In this document: piece after piece, positions 11,496 to 21,315 of the stretch
Numbering within the stretch: position 1 is the stretch's first letter
Layout of the letters: every line of letters starts with the position of its first letter
Assembly: GCF_000717745.1 (NCBI RefSeq)
Contig: NZ_JOBH01000005.1
Coordinates: forward strand, 62,001-126,000
From: Streptomyces violens
GTDB lineage: Bacteria; Actinomycetota; Actinomycetes; Streptomycetales; Streptomycetaceae
DNA length: 64,000 nt
Direction: 5' to 3'
Made by a program: the position numbers and the translations under genes
Notes under the pieces: generated by a model
Database searches by the model: none
What the model saw: only the letters and a program-made list of their open reading frames with translations
What the model was told of the DNA's origin: nothing

Positions 11496-11729
11496 CTAGG
11501 GGGCGGTCGGACGCGACGCGCAGGCGGCCTCTGCTGCGAGCCGGACGGCGAGGCCGCGGGCGAGGAGGACGGGGACGGTGCAGGTGGCGGCCACGCGGTG
11601 GGCTTCGGTGTAGCCGATGCAGTCCAGAACCAGCCGGCGACCGGGGCCCGCCTCTTCCTCTCCGGCTCCGCCCCGTCCGAACACGGCCCGGGCACCGACC
11701 TGAGTCATCTCCTTAGCGCCCCGGCCCAC
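11496..11729 (-). pseudogene. AroM-like C-terminal remnant
   Basis: The last 50 codons (from about 11642 down to the stop at 11496) read LVLDCIGYTEAHR, then VPVLLARGLAVRLAAE. This matches how AroM-family proteins end. AroM proteins are normally about 220 residues, so the N-terminal three quarters are missing. The 15 bases between this frame and the SDR gene cannot hold them. The 5' part of the open frame has no family character. It is probably a deletion remnant next to the SDR gene. The AroM assignment is from memory of family endings. Confidence 0.5.
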
Positions 11730-11743
11730 TTCGTGCTAGTCGC

Positions 11744-12487
11744 TCACCGCCCGCCGGACACCCTCAGGACCGTGCCCGTGGTGTACGAGGCGTCCGGGGA
11801 GAGCAGCCAGGCGATGGCGGCGGCGATCTCGTCGGGCTCGCCGGCGCGGCCGAGGGGGATGCCGGGGGCGGCCTGTGCCGCGCGGTCCGGGGCGCCCATC
11901 GCGGCGTGCATGTCGGTGTCGGTGATGCCGGGGGCCACGGCGTTGACGCGGATGCCGTCGGGGCCGAGCTCCTTGGCGAGCCCGACGGTCAGCGCGTCGA
12001 GGGCCGCCTTCGAGGCGGCGTAGTGCACGTAGTCGCCGGGGCTGCCGAGGGTGGCGGCCGCCGAGGAGACGTTGACGATGGCCCCGGTCCGACGCGGGGC
12101 CATGACCTGGGCTGCGCGGCGGCAGCAGAGCAGCGCGCCGAGGACGTTGACGTCCAGGACGCGACGGAGCACGGCGGTGTCGGCGTCGGCGAGCCTGCCG
12201 AGCGGTCCGGTCACGCCCGCGTTGTTCACCAGCCCGGTGACCGGTCCGAGCCGCTCGGCCGCCGCGTCGAACAGCCGGTCCACGTCGGCCTCTTCGGCGG
12301 TGTCGGCCCGGACGACGACGCAGCGGGCCCCGGCGGCGCGTACCGCCTCGGCGGTCCGCTCAGCGGCCCCGGCGTCCTGGACGTAGGACAGCGCGAGGTC
12401 GTGGCCCGCGGCGGCCAGCCGGACGCAGGTGGCTGCGCCGATGCCGCGGCTGCCGCCGGTGACGAGGGTGACGGGGCGCGCGGTCAT
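11744..12487 (-). CDS. SDR family NAD(P)-dependent oxidoreductase
   Basis: This 247-residue short-chain dehydrogenase has the nucleotide-binding TGGSRGIGAAT at the N-terminus, then NNAGV, the catalytic Ser in NVSSAA and the YAASK active-site pair. It ends YTTGTVLRVSGG as in FabG-like enzymes. Substrate is unknown. It is divergent from the PEP-mutase family gene across a 108-base gap. An AroM-like remnant follows on the same strand. Confidence 0.92.
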   Translation of the reverse strand: MTARPVTLVTGGSRGIGAATCVRLAAAGHDLALSYVQDAGAAERTAEAVRAAGARCVVVRADTAEEADVDRLFDAAAERLGPVTGLVNNAGVTGPLGRLADADTAVLRRVLDVNVLGALLCCRRAAQVMAPRRTGAIVNVSSAAATLGSPGDYVHYAASKAALDALTVGLAKELGPDGIRVNAVAPGITDTDMHAAMGAPDRAAQAAPGIPLGRAGEPDEIAAAIAWLLSPDASYTTGTVLRVSGGR

Positions 12488-12595
12488 GGTGAACTCCTCA
12501 GCGGGCGACGGGCGATCGGCCTGCCGGAGACGGATTCCCGGCGAAGACCGGGAAGGACCCTACCCAGCTGCCAGGAGCGTCGTACCGTCGGGCGC

Positions 12596-13357
12596 ATGAC
12601 GATGAACACGACGGCCGGCTCCGGCGACGATCGCGCGAGCGCCGCGGCGCTGCGCGCTCTGCATCTGCGGCGGGCGCCGGAGGATCCGCTGGTGCTGCCC
12701 GGGCCCTGGGATGCCGCGAGTGCGCGGGTTTTTGTGGAGGCCGGTTTCGAGGCGCTGGCCACGCCCAGTGCGGGGATCGGCGAGTCGCTGGGGTACGGGG
12801 ACGGGCACACGCCGCCGGACGAGATGTTCGCGGCGATCGCGCGGATCACCCGGGCCGTGGACGTGCCGGTCACCGCCGATGTGGAGGCGGGGTACGGACT
12901 GCCCGCCAAGGAGCTGGTCGAGCGGCTGCTGGACGCGGGCGCGGTGGGCTGCAATCTGGAGGACTCGGACGCGGCGACCGGCACCCTGCGCGACCCGGAG
13001 GAGCAGGCGGACCGGCTGGCCGAGGTGCGGGCCGTCGCCGGGGACGCGCTGGTGATCAACGCCCGGATCGATACGTTCCTGCGCGGGGAGACCGGGGCCG
13101 CGCCGGCCGTGGCGCGCGGGCTGCGGTACGTCGCCGCGGGCGCGGACTGTGTGTATCCGATCCTCGCGCCGCCGGAGCTGCTGGCCGAGCTGGCCGCCGG
13201 GATCGGTGCGCCGGTCAACGCGATCGCGGTGCCGGGCGGCCCGTCGCCGCGCGCGCTGGGTGCCGCCGGTGCCTCCCGCGTCACCTTCGGCGGCGGGCTG
13301 CAGCGCCGGGCCATGGAGACGCTGCGCGGGGTGGCGGCGGAGCTGCGGGCGGGCTGA
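12596..13357 (+). CDS. Isocitrate lyase/phosphoenolpyruvate mutase family protein
   Basis: This 253-residue TIM-barrel enzyme belongs to the isocitrate lyase/PEP mutase superfamily. Visible features are PWDAASARVFVEAGFEALAT, the metal-binding TADVEAGYG, CNLEDS and NARIDTFLRG. The lyase signature KKCGH of true isocitrate lyases is absent. Carboxyvinyl-carboxyphosphonate mutase or oxaloacetase-like activity is possible, with substrate unknown. ATG 12596 is chosen at the start of family similarity. A perfect hairpin lies between it and the convergent protease gene. Confidence 0.88.
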   Translation: MTMNTTAGSGDDRASAAALRALHLRRAPEDPLVLPGPWDAASARVFVEAGFEALATPSAGIGESLGYGDGHTPPDEMFAAIARITRAVDVPVTADVEAGYGLPAKELVERLLDAGAVGCNLEDSDAATGTLRDPEEQADRLAEVRAVAGDALVINARIDTFLRGETGAAPAVARGLRYVAAGADCVYPILAPPELLAELAAGIGAPVNAIAVPGGPSPRALGAAGASRVTFGGGLQRRAMETLRGVAAELRAG

Positions 13358-13363
13358 ACGTGC

Positions 13364-13402
13364 GCGGGCGGCGGTACGTCTGTGCCTCGTACCGCCGCCC
13401 GC
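13364..13402. terminator. Bidirectional terminator hairpin
   Basis: A perfect 15-bp inverted repeat (gcgggcggcggtacg, 13364-13378, and its complement, 13388-13402) with a 9-base loop fills the 51-base gap between two convergent genes and can serve both. Confidence 0.8.
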
Positions 13403-13408
13403 CCCGCG

Positions 13409-14566
13409 TCACTGCCCCGCGTACTTCTTGCTGATCGCGTCGAACACGCCCTTCGCCTCGGAGCCGAGGTGCGGGCCGGCCAGCCAGGTGTGATCCAGGG
13501 AGCCGATGGAGCTGTTGGAGACCAGGGAGAGCTCGCCGTTGTGGTTGGCGAGCCAGCCGCCGCCGGAGGTGCCGCCGGTCATGCCGCAGCCGATCCAGTG
13601 CATGGCGGGGGTGCCCTGGGCCATGGTCAGCCGCACCGGCCGGTCGAGGCAGTTCATCATCTTCGCGCCGTCGTACGGGGGCGCCGCCGGGTAGCCGATC
13701 GCCTTCGTGGCGCCGAGGCCGGTCACGCCGCTGCCCGAGGGCGCGCCGAACCAGACCGGCAGCGAGGCGCCGACGGTCTCCTCCAGGGACTTGCCGCCGC
13801 CGTTCTCCGGCTTCACGTGCAGCACGGCGAAGTCGTAGGCGGACGCGGCGTTGCCGCTGTGGCCGCCGCCGTCGATCCACTGCGAGGAGGTCTGCGACCA
13901 GTCCGCCCACCAGGTGCCGTACGGGGTGACGTTCCGCTCCGAGGAGGCGGAGACCTGGTTCGCGGGCAGCCCGTTGTCGTTGTACGAGGGCACGAAGACG
14001 ATGTTGCGCATCCAGCCGCCGTTCTTGCCGGAGTGCACGCAGTGGCCCGCGGTCCACACCAGGTTGGACTTCCCCGGGTTGGCGGGGTCCGCGACGACGG
14101 TGCCGGAGCAGACCATCGGGCCGTCGGGGCTGTCGAAGAAGATCTTCCCGATGGGCGCCATGTGCTGGTGGTACGGGCGCTCGACCTGCTGCGCGGTCAC
14201 CGGGCGCGGCTCGGGGTCGGTGGCGCCCGTGCCGGTGCTCTGGGTGGTCACCACGGGGGTGTCCGCGGCCTTCGCCATCCGGGAGGGCTTCCAGAGGTCC
14301 TTGATGACCGGGTTGGCGAACTCGGACGCCTTCCGGGCCCAGGTCTCCTTGTCCCAGTCCTTCCAGCCGCCCTGTTCCCACTTCTTCAGCGAATCGAGGT
14401 CCTTGGGGAGGCCGTTGGGGAGCTTGATCCCGTCCGGCTTCCCGCCGGCCTCCGCCGCGCCGTCCTGGCCCGCGGCCCTGGTGTCCTCGGGCCCGCAGGC
14501 GGTGGCGGTGACGAGCAGCGCGGCGACCGCCACGGCGGCTGCTGCGGTCCGGCGTATGGATGGCAT
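13409..14566 (-). CDS. Secreted trypsin-like serine protease
   Basis: This 385-residue exported protease starts with MPSIRRTAAAAVAV and a hydrophobic segment ending TATAC, a possible lipobox. The chymotrypsin-fold catalytic triad is visible as His in WTAGHC, Asp in YDFAVLHV and Ser in GMTGGTSGGGW. About 140 residues precede the protease domain and may be a propeptide or linker. ATG 14566 is preferred over an ATG 12 codons upstream because it has a GGGGAG ribosome-binding site at ideal spacing. Target proteins are unknown. Confidence 0.9.
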   Translation of the reverse strand: MPSIRRTAAAAVAVAALLVTATACGPEDTRAAGQDGAAEAGGKPDGIKLPNGLPKDLDSLKKWEQGGWKDWDKETWARKASEFANPVIKDLWKPSRMAKAADTPVVTTQSTGTGATDPEPRPVTAQQVERPYHQHMAPIGKIFFDSPDGPMVCSGTVVADPANPGKSNLVWTAGHCVHSGKNGGWMRNIVFVPSYNDNGLPANQVSASSERNVTPYGTWWADWSQTSSQWIDGGGHSGNAASAYDFAVLHVKPENGGGKSLEETVGASLPVWFGAPSGSGVTGLGATKAIGYPAAPPYDGAKMMNCLDRPVRLTMAQGTPAMHWIGCGMTGGTSGGGWLANHNGELSLVSNSSIGSLDHTWLAGPHLGSEAKGVFDAISKKYAGQ

Positions 14567-14670
14567 GGGTCCTGCTCCCCCTGGTAACTCTGTATTTGTC
14601 ATGACCCCATTCAGGGGCGGGCCCCTACTATGCCGGTACGCAGGGGCTGACGCGCGAGTAGGGGGCTGTG

Positions 14671-15210
14671 ATGCACGTCTTGCTGGAGACGGAACGGCTG
14701 CGTTTGCGCGCTTTCGCCGGGGCGGATCTGGACAATCTGCATGAGATGGATGGAGATCCTGAAGTCATGCGATTTCTGGACAGGGGGCATCCGGCGGCCG
14801 AGTTGCTCGTCACGCGGTATGCGCAGCCTTCGCCATTCGGATACTGGGCCGCCGAGGAAAGGGACACCGCCGCATTTCTCGGCTGGTTCGAATTCCGGCC
14901 CGTGCGGGACGGCCGTACGGACGAGGTCGAGCTGGGCTACCGGCTCCGGCGCGCCGCCTGGGGAAAGGGGTACGCCACGGAGGGCGCCCGGGCGCTGGTC
15001 CGCAGGGGTTTCGCGGAGCTGGGTGTGGTGCGGGTGACGGCCACGACGATGGCGGTGAACACCGGGTCCCGGCGGGTGCTGGAGAAAAGCGGGCTGCGGT
15101 ATGTCCGTACGTTCCACGAGGAATGGGCCGACCCGCTGCCGGGCGCGGAGCACGGGGACGTCGAATACGCGCTGACCGCCGGGGAATGGCGGCGGCCGGG
15201 CACCCCCTGA
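14671..15210 (+). CDS. GNAT family N-acetyltransferase (RimJ/RimL type)
   Basis: This 179-residue acetyltransferase has the typical start LLETERLRLRAF, the acetyl-CoA binding region RRAAWGKGYATEGARAL and the later NTGSRRVLEKSGLRYVRTF. Members acetylate N-termini, antibiotics or small amines; the substrate here is unknown. AGGGGG ends 5 bases before ATG 14671; the adjacent GTG 14668 is an alternative start. Confidence 0.9.
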   Translation: MHVLLETERLRLRAFAGADLDNLHEMDGDPEVMRFLDRGHPAAELLVTRYAQPSPFGYWAAEERDTAAFLGWFEFRPVRDGRTDEVELGYRLRRAAWGKGYATEGARALVRRGFAELGVVRVTATTMAVNTGSRRVLEKSGLRYVRTFHEEWADPLPGAEHGDVEYALTAGEWRRPGTP

Positions 15211-15225
15211 GGGATGCCCGGCCGC
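15192..15225. terminator. Hairpin between convergent GNAT and betaine-binding protein genes
   Basis: An 11-bp perfect inverted repeat (gcggccgggca at 15192-15202, complement at 15215-15225) spans the GNAT stop codon. It lies 18 bases from the stop of the opposite-strand transporter operon and probably serves both transcripts. Confidence 0.6.
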
Positions 15226-15243
15226 GTCCTCACCCGGCGGGTG

Positions 15244-16236
15244 TCACTTCTTCGGAAGCCACTTCTTCCAGACGTCCGGGTTCTTCTTCACCCAGCGCGC
15301 GGCCGCTTCGTCCGCGGGCAGATGCTGGGAGGCGATGAGCTCCGAGACGTAATTCTGGTCCTCGGTGGTCCACTTGAAATTCTTCAGGAACTTCGCGGCC
15401 GAGCTGTTGCCCTTGGCGAAGTCGGCGTTGAGGAACTTCTGCAGCGGCGTCGTCGGATAGGCGCAGTCGATCGACTCCGGGTCCTTCTCGCCCTTCTTCG
15501 CACACTCGTCGGTGTACTTCGGAAGCTTGACTTCCTTCAGCGGGAGCTGGTTGAAGAGCCAGTGCGGTGCGTACCAGTACGTCAGGAAGGGCTTCTTCTC
15601 CTTGGCGAACTGCTGCATCTGCGTGATCTGGGCCGCCTCGGACCCGGCGAAGACCACCTCGTAGTCCAGCTTGAGGTTCTTCACCAGGGCCTTGTCATTG
15701 GTGACATAGGACGGCGAGCCGTCCATCAGCTGGCCCTTGTCGCCGCTCTCGGCGGTCTTCAGCTCCTTGGCGTACTTGTTGAGGTTCTTCCAGTTCAGTA
15801 CGTCCGGGTGCTTGTCCGCCCAGTACTTGGGGACCCACCAGCCGATGTGGCCGTCGACGCCCAGGTCGCCGCCGCGGGCGATGGTCTTCTTCTCGTCGAC
15901 GTACAGCTTCTCCTGGGCGGGGTGGCCCCAGTCCTCCATGATCGCGTCGACGCGGCCCTGGCTGAGCGCGTCCCAGGCCGGGGTCTCGTCCACCTGGACG
16001 GTGTCGACCCGGTAGCCCAGCTCGTGCTCCAGCAGGTACTTGGCGACCGCGACGTTGGACTGCGCGCCCACCCACGTCTGCGTGGAGAGGGTCACCGTCT
16101 TGGTGCCGGCCGCCGCCGCGAACGGCGACGTCTGCTTGGTCATGTCGGCCTTGCCGCAGCCGCTGAGGGCCAGCAGCACGGCTCCGGTCAGCGCCGTGGC
16201 GCCGACGGCCGTGGTCCGCTTCCGTATCCGGGTCAT
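15244..16236 (-). CDS. Glycine betaine/choline ABC transporter substrate-binding lipoprotein
   Basis: This 330-residue ProX/OpuAC-type binding protein captures quaternary ammonium osmolytes outside the membrane. The signal peptide ends in the lipobox LALSGC. The mature protein has many aromatic residues (TQTWVG, EDWGHP, IGWWVP, TYWYAPHW), as expected for the Trp cage that holds a trimethylammonium group. It is the last gene of the betaine operon, 2 bases after the permease stop. Choline or betaine specificity cannot be separated by eye. Confidence 0.92.
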   Translation of the reverse strand: MTRIRKRTTAVGATALTGAVLLALSGCGKADMTKQTSPFAAAAGTKTVTLSTQTWVGAQSNVAVAKYLLEHELGYRVDTVQVDETPAWDALSQGRVDAIMEDWGHPAQEKLYVDEKKTIARGGDLGVDGHIGWWVPKYWADKHPDVLNWKNLNKYAKELKTAESGDKGQLMDGSPSYVTNDKALVKNLKLDYEVVFAGSEAAQITQMQQFAKEKKPFLTYWYAPHWLFNQLPLKEVKLPKYTDECAKKGEKDPESIDCAYPTTPLQKFLNADFAKGNSSAAKFLKNFKWTTEDQNYVSELIASQHLPADEAAARWVKKNPDVWKKWLPKK

Positions 16237-16238
16237 GG

Positions 16239-18233
16239 TCAGGCTCCCTTCCCCGCGCGGCGGTCCGTCGGCTGCGTCACCCGGTCGAGCATCAGGCCGA
16301 GGCAGACGATCGCGATACCGGCGATCATGCCGAGGCCCAGATCGCCCGTGGACAGGCCGGCGACCACGTCGTAACCGAGCGCGCCACCGCCCACCAGGCC
16401 GCCGATGATGACGACGGCGAGGACGAGGACGACGCCCTGGTTCACGGCCAGCAGCAGCGCGGGGCGGGCCAGCGGGAGCTGGACCTGGCGGAGCTGCTGC
16501 CAGCGGGTCGCGCCGAGCGACTGCGCGGACTCCATGGCGGCAGGGCTGACCTGGCGCAGGCCCTGAGTGGTGATGCGGATGACGGCGGGCAGCGCGTAGA
16601 CGACGGCCGCCGCTGCGGCCGGGGCGCGACCCACGCCGAACAGCGCGACCACCGGGATCAGGTACACGAACTGCGGCATGGTCTGGCAGACGTCCAGCAC
16701 CGGCCGGAGGATCTTCTCCATGCGGGCGCTGCCGGCCGCGAGCACGCCCACGCCGATGCCGACGACGAGCGTGACGACCAGGGCGGCGAGCACCTGCGAG
16801 AGGGTGTTCATGGACGGTACCCAGACGCCCAGCACGCCGATGACGGCGAGCGCGACCGTGGCGGTCAGCGCGGTGCGCCAGGTGCCGATCACCCAGGCCA
16901 GCGCGGCGACGATCAGCAGCGCTCCCCACCAGGGCAGCGCGGTCAGGCCGTCGCGGAGCGGGTTGAGCACCCAGGAGGTGAAGCCCGCGGCCCAGTCGGC
17001 GGTGCCGCCGAGGACGGGGATGCCGGAGTAGATGTGATCCACCATCCACTCCTTGAAGTGGTTCACCGGCGGCGCGATGTCGATCACGGAAGCGGTCGGC
17101 CAGACCAGCGAGCCGGTGAGCCGGCCCGCGACCACCGCGAGCGCGGTCACCACGGCGACGGCCGGCCAGACGAGGCGGCCGCGCAGCCAGGACGGGCCCG
17201 CGCTCTTGTCGGCGCCGAGCCGCTCGCCGGCCTTGGCGGTGGTGCGGTCCATGACGACGGCGAGCAGCACGATCGGGATGGAGGCGGCGAGCGCGGCGCC
17301 GACGTCGACGGAGGCCAGCGCCTGGTACACGCGGTCGCCGAGACCGGCCGCGCCGATCATCGAGGCGATGACCACCATGGACAGGGCCATCATGATCGTC
17401 TGGTTGATACCGAGCAGCAGTTCCTTGCGGGCGAGCGGCAGCCGGGCGGTCAGCAGCCGCTGCCGGCCGGTCGCGCCGAGCGAGGAGACGGCCTCCAGAA
17501 CGCCGGCGTCGGCGCCCCGCAGGCCGAGCGCGGTCAGCCGGGCCATCGGCGGGGCCGCGTAGATCACGGTGGCGAGCAGCGCCGCGGGGACGCCGATGCC
17601 GAAGACCATGACGAACGGCAGCAGGTACGCGAAGGCGGGCAGCACCTGCATGGTGTCCAGGACCGGCCGCAGCAGGCGGAACATGCGGTCCGAGAGGCCG
17701 CCGGCGAGGCCCAGCAGCGCGCCCACGGCGATCGAGACGAGCACCGAGACGACCATCAGCGCGATGGTCTGCATGGTCGGCACCCACATCCCGAGCACGC
17801 CGCTGACCAGCAGGGAGATCAGTGCGGTGGCGGCGATGCGCAGGCCGGCCACGCGCCAGGCGACGAGCGTGACCAGGGCGGTCACGCCGGTCCAGCCCAG
17901 GGCGAGGAGGCAGAGGTAGACGGCGCGTACGGAGACGACCACGCCGTTGGAGAGGTGGCCGAGGAAGTAGACGAAGAACCAGTGCGTATCGCGGTTGTCC
18001 ACGATCCAGGTGCTGGCGTCGCCGAACGGACCGGAGAGGTCGACGGTCAGCGCGTGCGGCCAGGTGCCGCTCGCCCACTTGGCACTGGCGAGGGGGACGA
18101 GGACGGCCGCGGCGACGGCGAGGATCAGCAGCTTGCCGAGGGCGCCGTGGCGGAGGGAGGCGGTGACGCGGGCCGTGCGCGCGGAGGCGGTGCCCGGTGC
18201 GGTGGTGGCGGGGCTGGTCGTGGCGGCACTCAC
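16239..18233 (-). CDS. Glycine betaine/choline ABC transporter permease, two permease domains fused
   Basis: This 664-residue polytopic protein contains two ProW-like permease domains in tandem. Each half has its own EAA loop: [20 protein letters not shown] in the first and [20 protein letters not shown] in the second. Each is followed by the conserved GLG or GALG transmembrane end. Usual ProW/OpuAB permeases are about 280-350 residues and dimerise, so here the dimer is built into one chain. The GTG start overlaps the stop of a 59-codon frame as GTGA, and the stop is 2 bases before the binding-protein start. Confidence 0.92.
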   Translation of the reverse strand: MSAATTSPATTAPGTASARTARVTASLRHGALGKLLILAVAAAVLVPLASAKWASGTWPHALTVDLSGPFGDASTWIVDNRDTHWFFVYFLGHLSNGVVVSVRAVYLCLLALGWTGVTALVTLVAWRVAGLRIAATALISLLVSGVLGMWVPTMQTIALMVVSVLVSIAVGALLGLAGGLSDRMFRLLRPVLDTMQVLPAFAYLLPFVMVFGIGVPAALLATVIYAAPPMARLTALGLRGADAGVLEAVSSLGATGRQRLLTARLPLARKELLLGINQTIMMALSMVVIASMIGAAGLGDRVYQALASVDVGAALAASIPIVLLAVVMDRTTAKAGERLGADKSAGPSWLRGRLVWPAVAVVTALAVVAGRLTGSLVWPTASVIDIAPPVNHFKEWMVDHIYSGIPVLGGTADWAAGFTSWVLNPLRDGLTALPWWGALLIVAALAWVIGTWRTALTATVALAVIGVLGVWVPSMNTLSQVLAALVVTLVVGIGVGVLAAGSARMEKILRPVLDVCQTMPQFVYLIPVVALFGVGRAPAAAAAVVYALPAVIRITTQGLRQVSPAAMESAQSLGATRWQQLRQVQLPLARPALLLAVNQGVVLVLAVVIIGGLVGGGALGYDVVAGLSTGDLGLGMIAGIAIVCLGLMLDRVTQPTDRRAGKGA

Positions 18234-18409
18234 ACGCGCCCCCGCTTCGCGGTACCGGTGGGCACGTTCAGCGCGGCGGCGCGCTGCGCTTCGTGCCAGT
18301 ACCGGCGGGCCGTGGTACGCAGCCCTCGCAGGGTCAGCGGCCGGGCGGCCGCGGGGCGGGCTCTGAGGTTCAGCGCCACGGGAACGGTGGGGACGGTACG
18401 GGGATGCAT
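18230..18409 (-). CDS. Unrecognised 59-residue basic protein, coupled within the betaine operon
   Basis: A 59-codon frame, too short for most gene callers, runs exactly from the ATPase gene to the permease gene. Its ATG overlaps the ATPase stop by one base (TGATG) and its TGA overlaps the permease GTG (GTGA). The predicted peptide starts [16 protein letters not shown] and is rich in Arg and Ala. It contains a central [20 protein letters not shown] that could form an amphipathic helix. No membrane segment or known domain is seen. The double overlap argues that it is translated, as a regulator or subunit or only to couple its neighbours. Confidence 0.6.
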   Translation of the reverse strand: MHPRTVPTVPVALNLRARPAAARPLTLRGLRTTARRYWHEAQRAAALNVPTGTAKRGRV

Positions 18410-19536
18410 CAGGCGGCCGCCTTCCCGTGGTCCGGCGCCGCTTCGTCGAGCCGGGCGACGACGTTGAGCAGGCAGGCGTGGTCCACGATGCCCAGGCAGC
18501 GGCCGTCCTCGACGACGCGCGCCGCGCCGCCGGAGCGGGCCACGGCCTCGATGGCGTCGGAGATCAGCGTGTCGGGGGCGAGCGCGGCGCCCTCGTCGGC
18601 CTCGCCGGACTCGGCGGGCCGCATGGCGCGGCGCACGGTCAGCACCTGCTCGCGGGGCACGTCGCGGACGAAGTCCCGGACGTACTCGTCGGCCGGCGAG
18701 CCGACGATCTCCTCGGGGGTGCCGAGCTGGACGATCTTCCCGTCGCGCATCAGGGCGATGCGGTCGCCGAGCAGCAGGGCCTCGGCGAGGTCGTGGGTGA
18801 TGAAGACCATCGTGCGGCCCTCCTCCTTGTGCAGGCGGATGACCTCCTCCTGCATGTCACGCCGGATGAGCGGGTCCAGCGCGCTGAAGGGCTCGTCGAA
18901 GAGCAGGATCTCGGGGTCCACGGTGAGCGCACGGGCCAGGCCGACGCGCTGCTGCTGGCCGCCGGAGAGCTGGCCGGGCCTGCGGTGCTCCAGGCCGCCG
19001 AGGCCGACCTTCTCGACCGTCTCCATGGCGCGGGCGCGGCGTTCGGCCTTGCCGACGCCCTGGATCTCCAGCCCGTACGCGACGTTGTCCAGTACCGAGC
19101 GGTGCGGCAGCAGGCCGAAGTGCTGGAAGACCATGGCGGCGCGGTGCCGGCGCAGCTCGCGCAGCCCGGACCGGTCCATGCCACGCACGTCCTCGCCGTC
19201 CATCTCCAGGTCGCCGCTGGTCGGCTCGATGAGCCGGGTCAGACAGCGCACCAGGGTGGACTTGCCGGAGCCGGAGAGGCCCATGACGACGAAGACCTCG
19301 CCCTTCTTGACGTCGAAGGAGACGTCCCGGACGGCGGCGGTGCAGCCGGTCTTCTCGCGCAGCTCCTGCGCGGACAGCTCGGCGAGGGAGGCGTCCTCGG
19401 GCACCTTCTCGGCCTTGGGTCCGAAGACCTTCCACAGGTGGCGGACCGCGAAGACCGCGTCCTGCTCGGCTTGCGAACCGGTGGTCGTGGCGGTGGACTT
19501 CTCGGTGCCGGATGCGTCGACGACGGTGCTGGCCAT
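18409..19536 (-). CDS. Glycine betaine/choline ABC transporter ATP-binding protein with CBS domain
   Basis: This 375-residue ProV/OpuAA-type ATPase has Walker [10 protein letters not shown], the signature LSGGQQQR, Walker [13 protein letters not shown] and the switch His in FITHDLAEA. The C-terminal 90 residues form a CBS-like module that in OpuA proteins senses ionic strength or cyclic nucleotides; only one CBS-like repeat is evident. ATG 19536 is preferred because it overlaps the upstream betA stop by one base (TGATG) and is served by GGAGG. Confidence 0.93.
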   Translation of the reverse strand: MASTVVDASGTEKSTATTTGSQAEQDAVFAVRHLWKVFGPKAEKVPEDASLAELSAQELREKTGCTAAVRDVSFDVKKGEVFVVMGLSGSGKSTLVRCLTRLIEPTSGDLEMDGEDVRGMDRSGLRELRRHRAAMVFQHFGLLPHRSVLDNVAYGLEIQGVGKAERRARAMETVEKVGLGGLEHRRPGQLSGGQQQRVGLARALTVDPEILLFDEPFSALDPLIRRDMQEEVIRLHKEEGRTMVFITHDLAEALLLGDRIALMRDGKIVQLGTPEEIVGSPADEYVRDFVRDVPREQVLTVRRAMRPAESGEADEGAALAPDTLISDAIEAVARSGGAARVVEDGRCLGIVDHACLLNVVARLDEAAPDHGKAAA

Positions 19537-21098
19537 CACGCATCACCTCCCTGGGTCGGGGTCTCGGTGAGGATCTCGGCGCACTTCTCCCCCACCATCA
19601 GCACGCCGATCATCGGGTTCACGGCGGGCATCGTCGGGAAGACGGACGCGTCCGCGATACGGATACCGTTCAGGCCGCGGATCTTCAACTGCGGGTCGAC
19701 AACTGCGAGTTCGTCGTCGGTGGCACCCATCTTGCAGGTGCCGGCGGGGTGGTAGACAGTGTGCGCGGCCTTGCGGACCAGCTCGCTGATCTCCGCGTCG
19801 TCGGTGACGTCGGGGCCGGGGAAGACCTCGCGCTTGAGCCACTTGGCGAACGGCTCGGACTGCGCGACCTTGCGCGCCAGCTTGATGCCGTCGACCAGGG
19901 TCTGCCCGTCGTAGTCGCCCTCGTCCTCGAAGTACTTGAAGTCCAGCGCGGGCTTGACCTCGGGGTCGGCGGAGGTCAGGTAAAGGCGGCCGCGGGCACG
20001 GGACTTGGGGATGTTCGGGGTCATCGACACGCCGTGCTCGGGGCGTTCGTAGCCGAGGCGCTCCGGGTTGTCGGTGAAGGGGATCTGGTAGAAGTGGAAC
20101 ATCAGGTCCGGGCCCTTGTGGTCCGGGTCCCGCTTCACGAAGAGGCCCGCGTCGGAGTCCATCGCGGAGTTGCCCGGGAGCGGCCCGTTGGTCTCCCAGA
20201 CGATGACCGACTCGGGGTGGTCGATCAGGTTCTCGCCGACGCCCGGCAGGTCGAGCACGCACTCGATGCCCAGCGCCTCCAGGTCCTTCTTCGGACCGAT
20301 GCCGGAGTGCATCAGCAGCCGCGGGGTGTCCACCGCGCCGGCGCAGACCAGCACCTCGCGGCCGGCCTCCAGGTAGATCTCCTCGCCGTCCTTGGTGCGG
20401 ACGTGGACGCCCTTGGCGGTGGTGCCGTCCAGCTCCAGCTTGTACGCCCAGGTCTCCAGCAGCAGCGTCAGGTTCGGCCGGTCACCGGCCTCCATGTGCG
20501 GGTGCAGATAGGCCACCGAAGCGGAGGAGCGCTTGTTGTTCTCCGGGTGGTAGGAGAGGTCGAAGAAGCCGACGCCCTCCTCGAAGGGCTGGTCGTTGAA
20601 GCCGACGACCTCGGGGACGTCCAGGGCGTCCTTGACGGCCTCGATCCAGTCCGTGGCGATCTGGTTCTGGTCCTTCTTGGCCACCCGCACGATGTTGTTG
20701 CGGAGCTTGCCGAAGTACGGGTCCATCGCCTTGGCGTTCCAGCCGGTGGCGCCCGCCTCTTCCCACTCGTCCCAGTCGGAGGGCAGCGGCTTGAAGGAGA
20801 TCAGGGTGTTGTGCGACGAGCAGCCGCCGAGGACCTTGGCGCGGCTGTGCAGGATGTGCGAGTTGCCGCGCGGCTGCTCGGTGGTCGTGTACTCGTAGTC
20901 CAGCTCGCCGCCGAGCAGGCCGAGCCACTTGCGCAGCGTCAGCACGTCCTCGCGGTCGATGTCGGAGGGGCCGCCCTCGATGACGGCGACGGTGACGTCG
21001 GGGTCCTCGGTCAGGCGGGAGGCGATCACCGATCCTGCGGTGCCGCCGCCGACGATCACGTAGTCCGCGGACATCTTCTTCGCTGCTGCGGGAGACAT
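19536..21098 (-). CDS. betA: Choline dehydrogenase-type GMC oxidoreductase
   Basis: This 520-residue FAD enzyme probably oxidises choline to betaine aldehyde. It has the Rossmann dinucleotide motif [18 protein letters not shown], the GMC signature around GGCSSHN and the C-terminal catalytic His in [10 protein letters not shown]. The ending is [16 protein letters not shown]. The choline substrate is inferred from its place between betB and a betaine transporter. AAGGAG precedes ATG 21098, and the stop overlaps the ATPase start. The 217 bases between it and betB hold no gene. Confidence 0.88.
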   Translation of the reverse strand: MSPAAAKKMSADYVIVGGGTAGSVIASRLTEDPDVTVAVIEGGPSDIDREDVLTLRKWLGLLGGELDYEYTTTEQPRGNSHILHSRAKVLGGCSSHNTLISFKPLPSDWDEWEEAGATGWNAKAMDPYFGKLRNNIVRVAKKDQNQIATDWIEAVKDALDVPEVVGFNDQPFEEGVGFFDLSYHPENNKRSSASVAYLHPHMEAGDRPNLTLLLETWAYKLELDGTTAKGVHVRTKDGEEIYLEAGREVLVCAGAVDTPRLLMHSGIGPKKDLEALGIECVLDLPGVGENLIDHPESVIVWETNGPLPGNSAMDSDAGLFVKRDPDHKGPDLMFHFYQIPFTDNPERLGYERPEHGVSMTPNIPKSRARGRLYLTSADPEVKPALDFKYFEDEGDYDGQTLVDGIKLARKVAQSEPFAKWLKREVFPGPDVTDDAEISELVRKAAHTVYHPAGTCKMGATDDELAVVDPQLKIRGLNGIRIADASVFPTMPAVNPMIGVLMVGEKCAEILTETPTQGGDA

Positions 21099-21315
21099 GG
21101 GTAGCTCCTTGTGTTTTCCAAAGTTCGAGCGGCTGCGCAGTGCTTCGGAGCGGGTGCGCTCGGCGGGGCTGCGGTTCCGCTGGGCCGCTTCATCGCGGCC
21201 GGGAGGTACAGGTGCGGGCCGGGCCTGGCATACAGGGGCGGCCCGCTCGGAGGGGCGGGCTGCGGGTGCCGGGCGGGTGCGGGGTGCCGCTGCCCGCCCG
21301 GTCACCGCGGGCTCG

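Noticed and set aside
17034..18467. Long plus-strand open frame opposite the betaine permease
   Set aside because: Composition (Gly/Arg/His/Asp) is that of antisense frames in GC-rich DNA. The minus strand encodes clear permease motifs and coupled neighbours.
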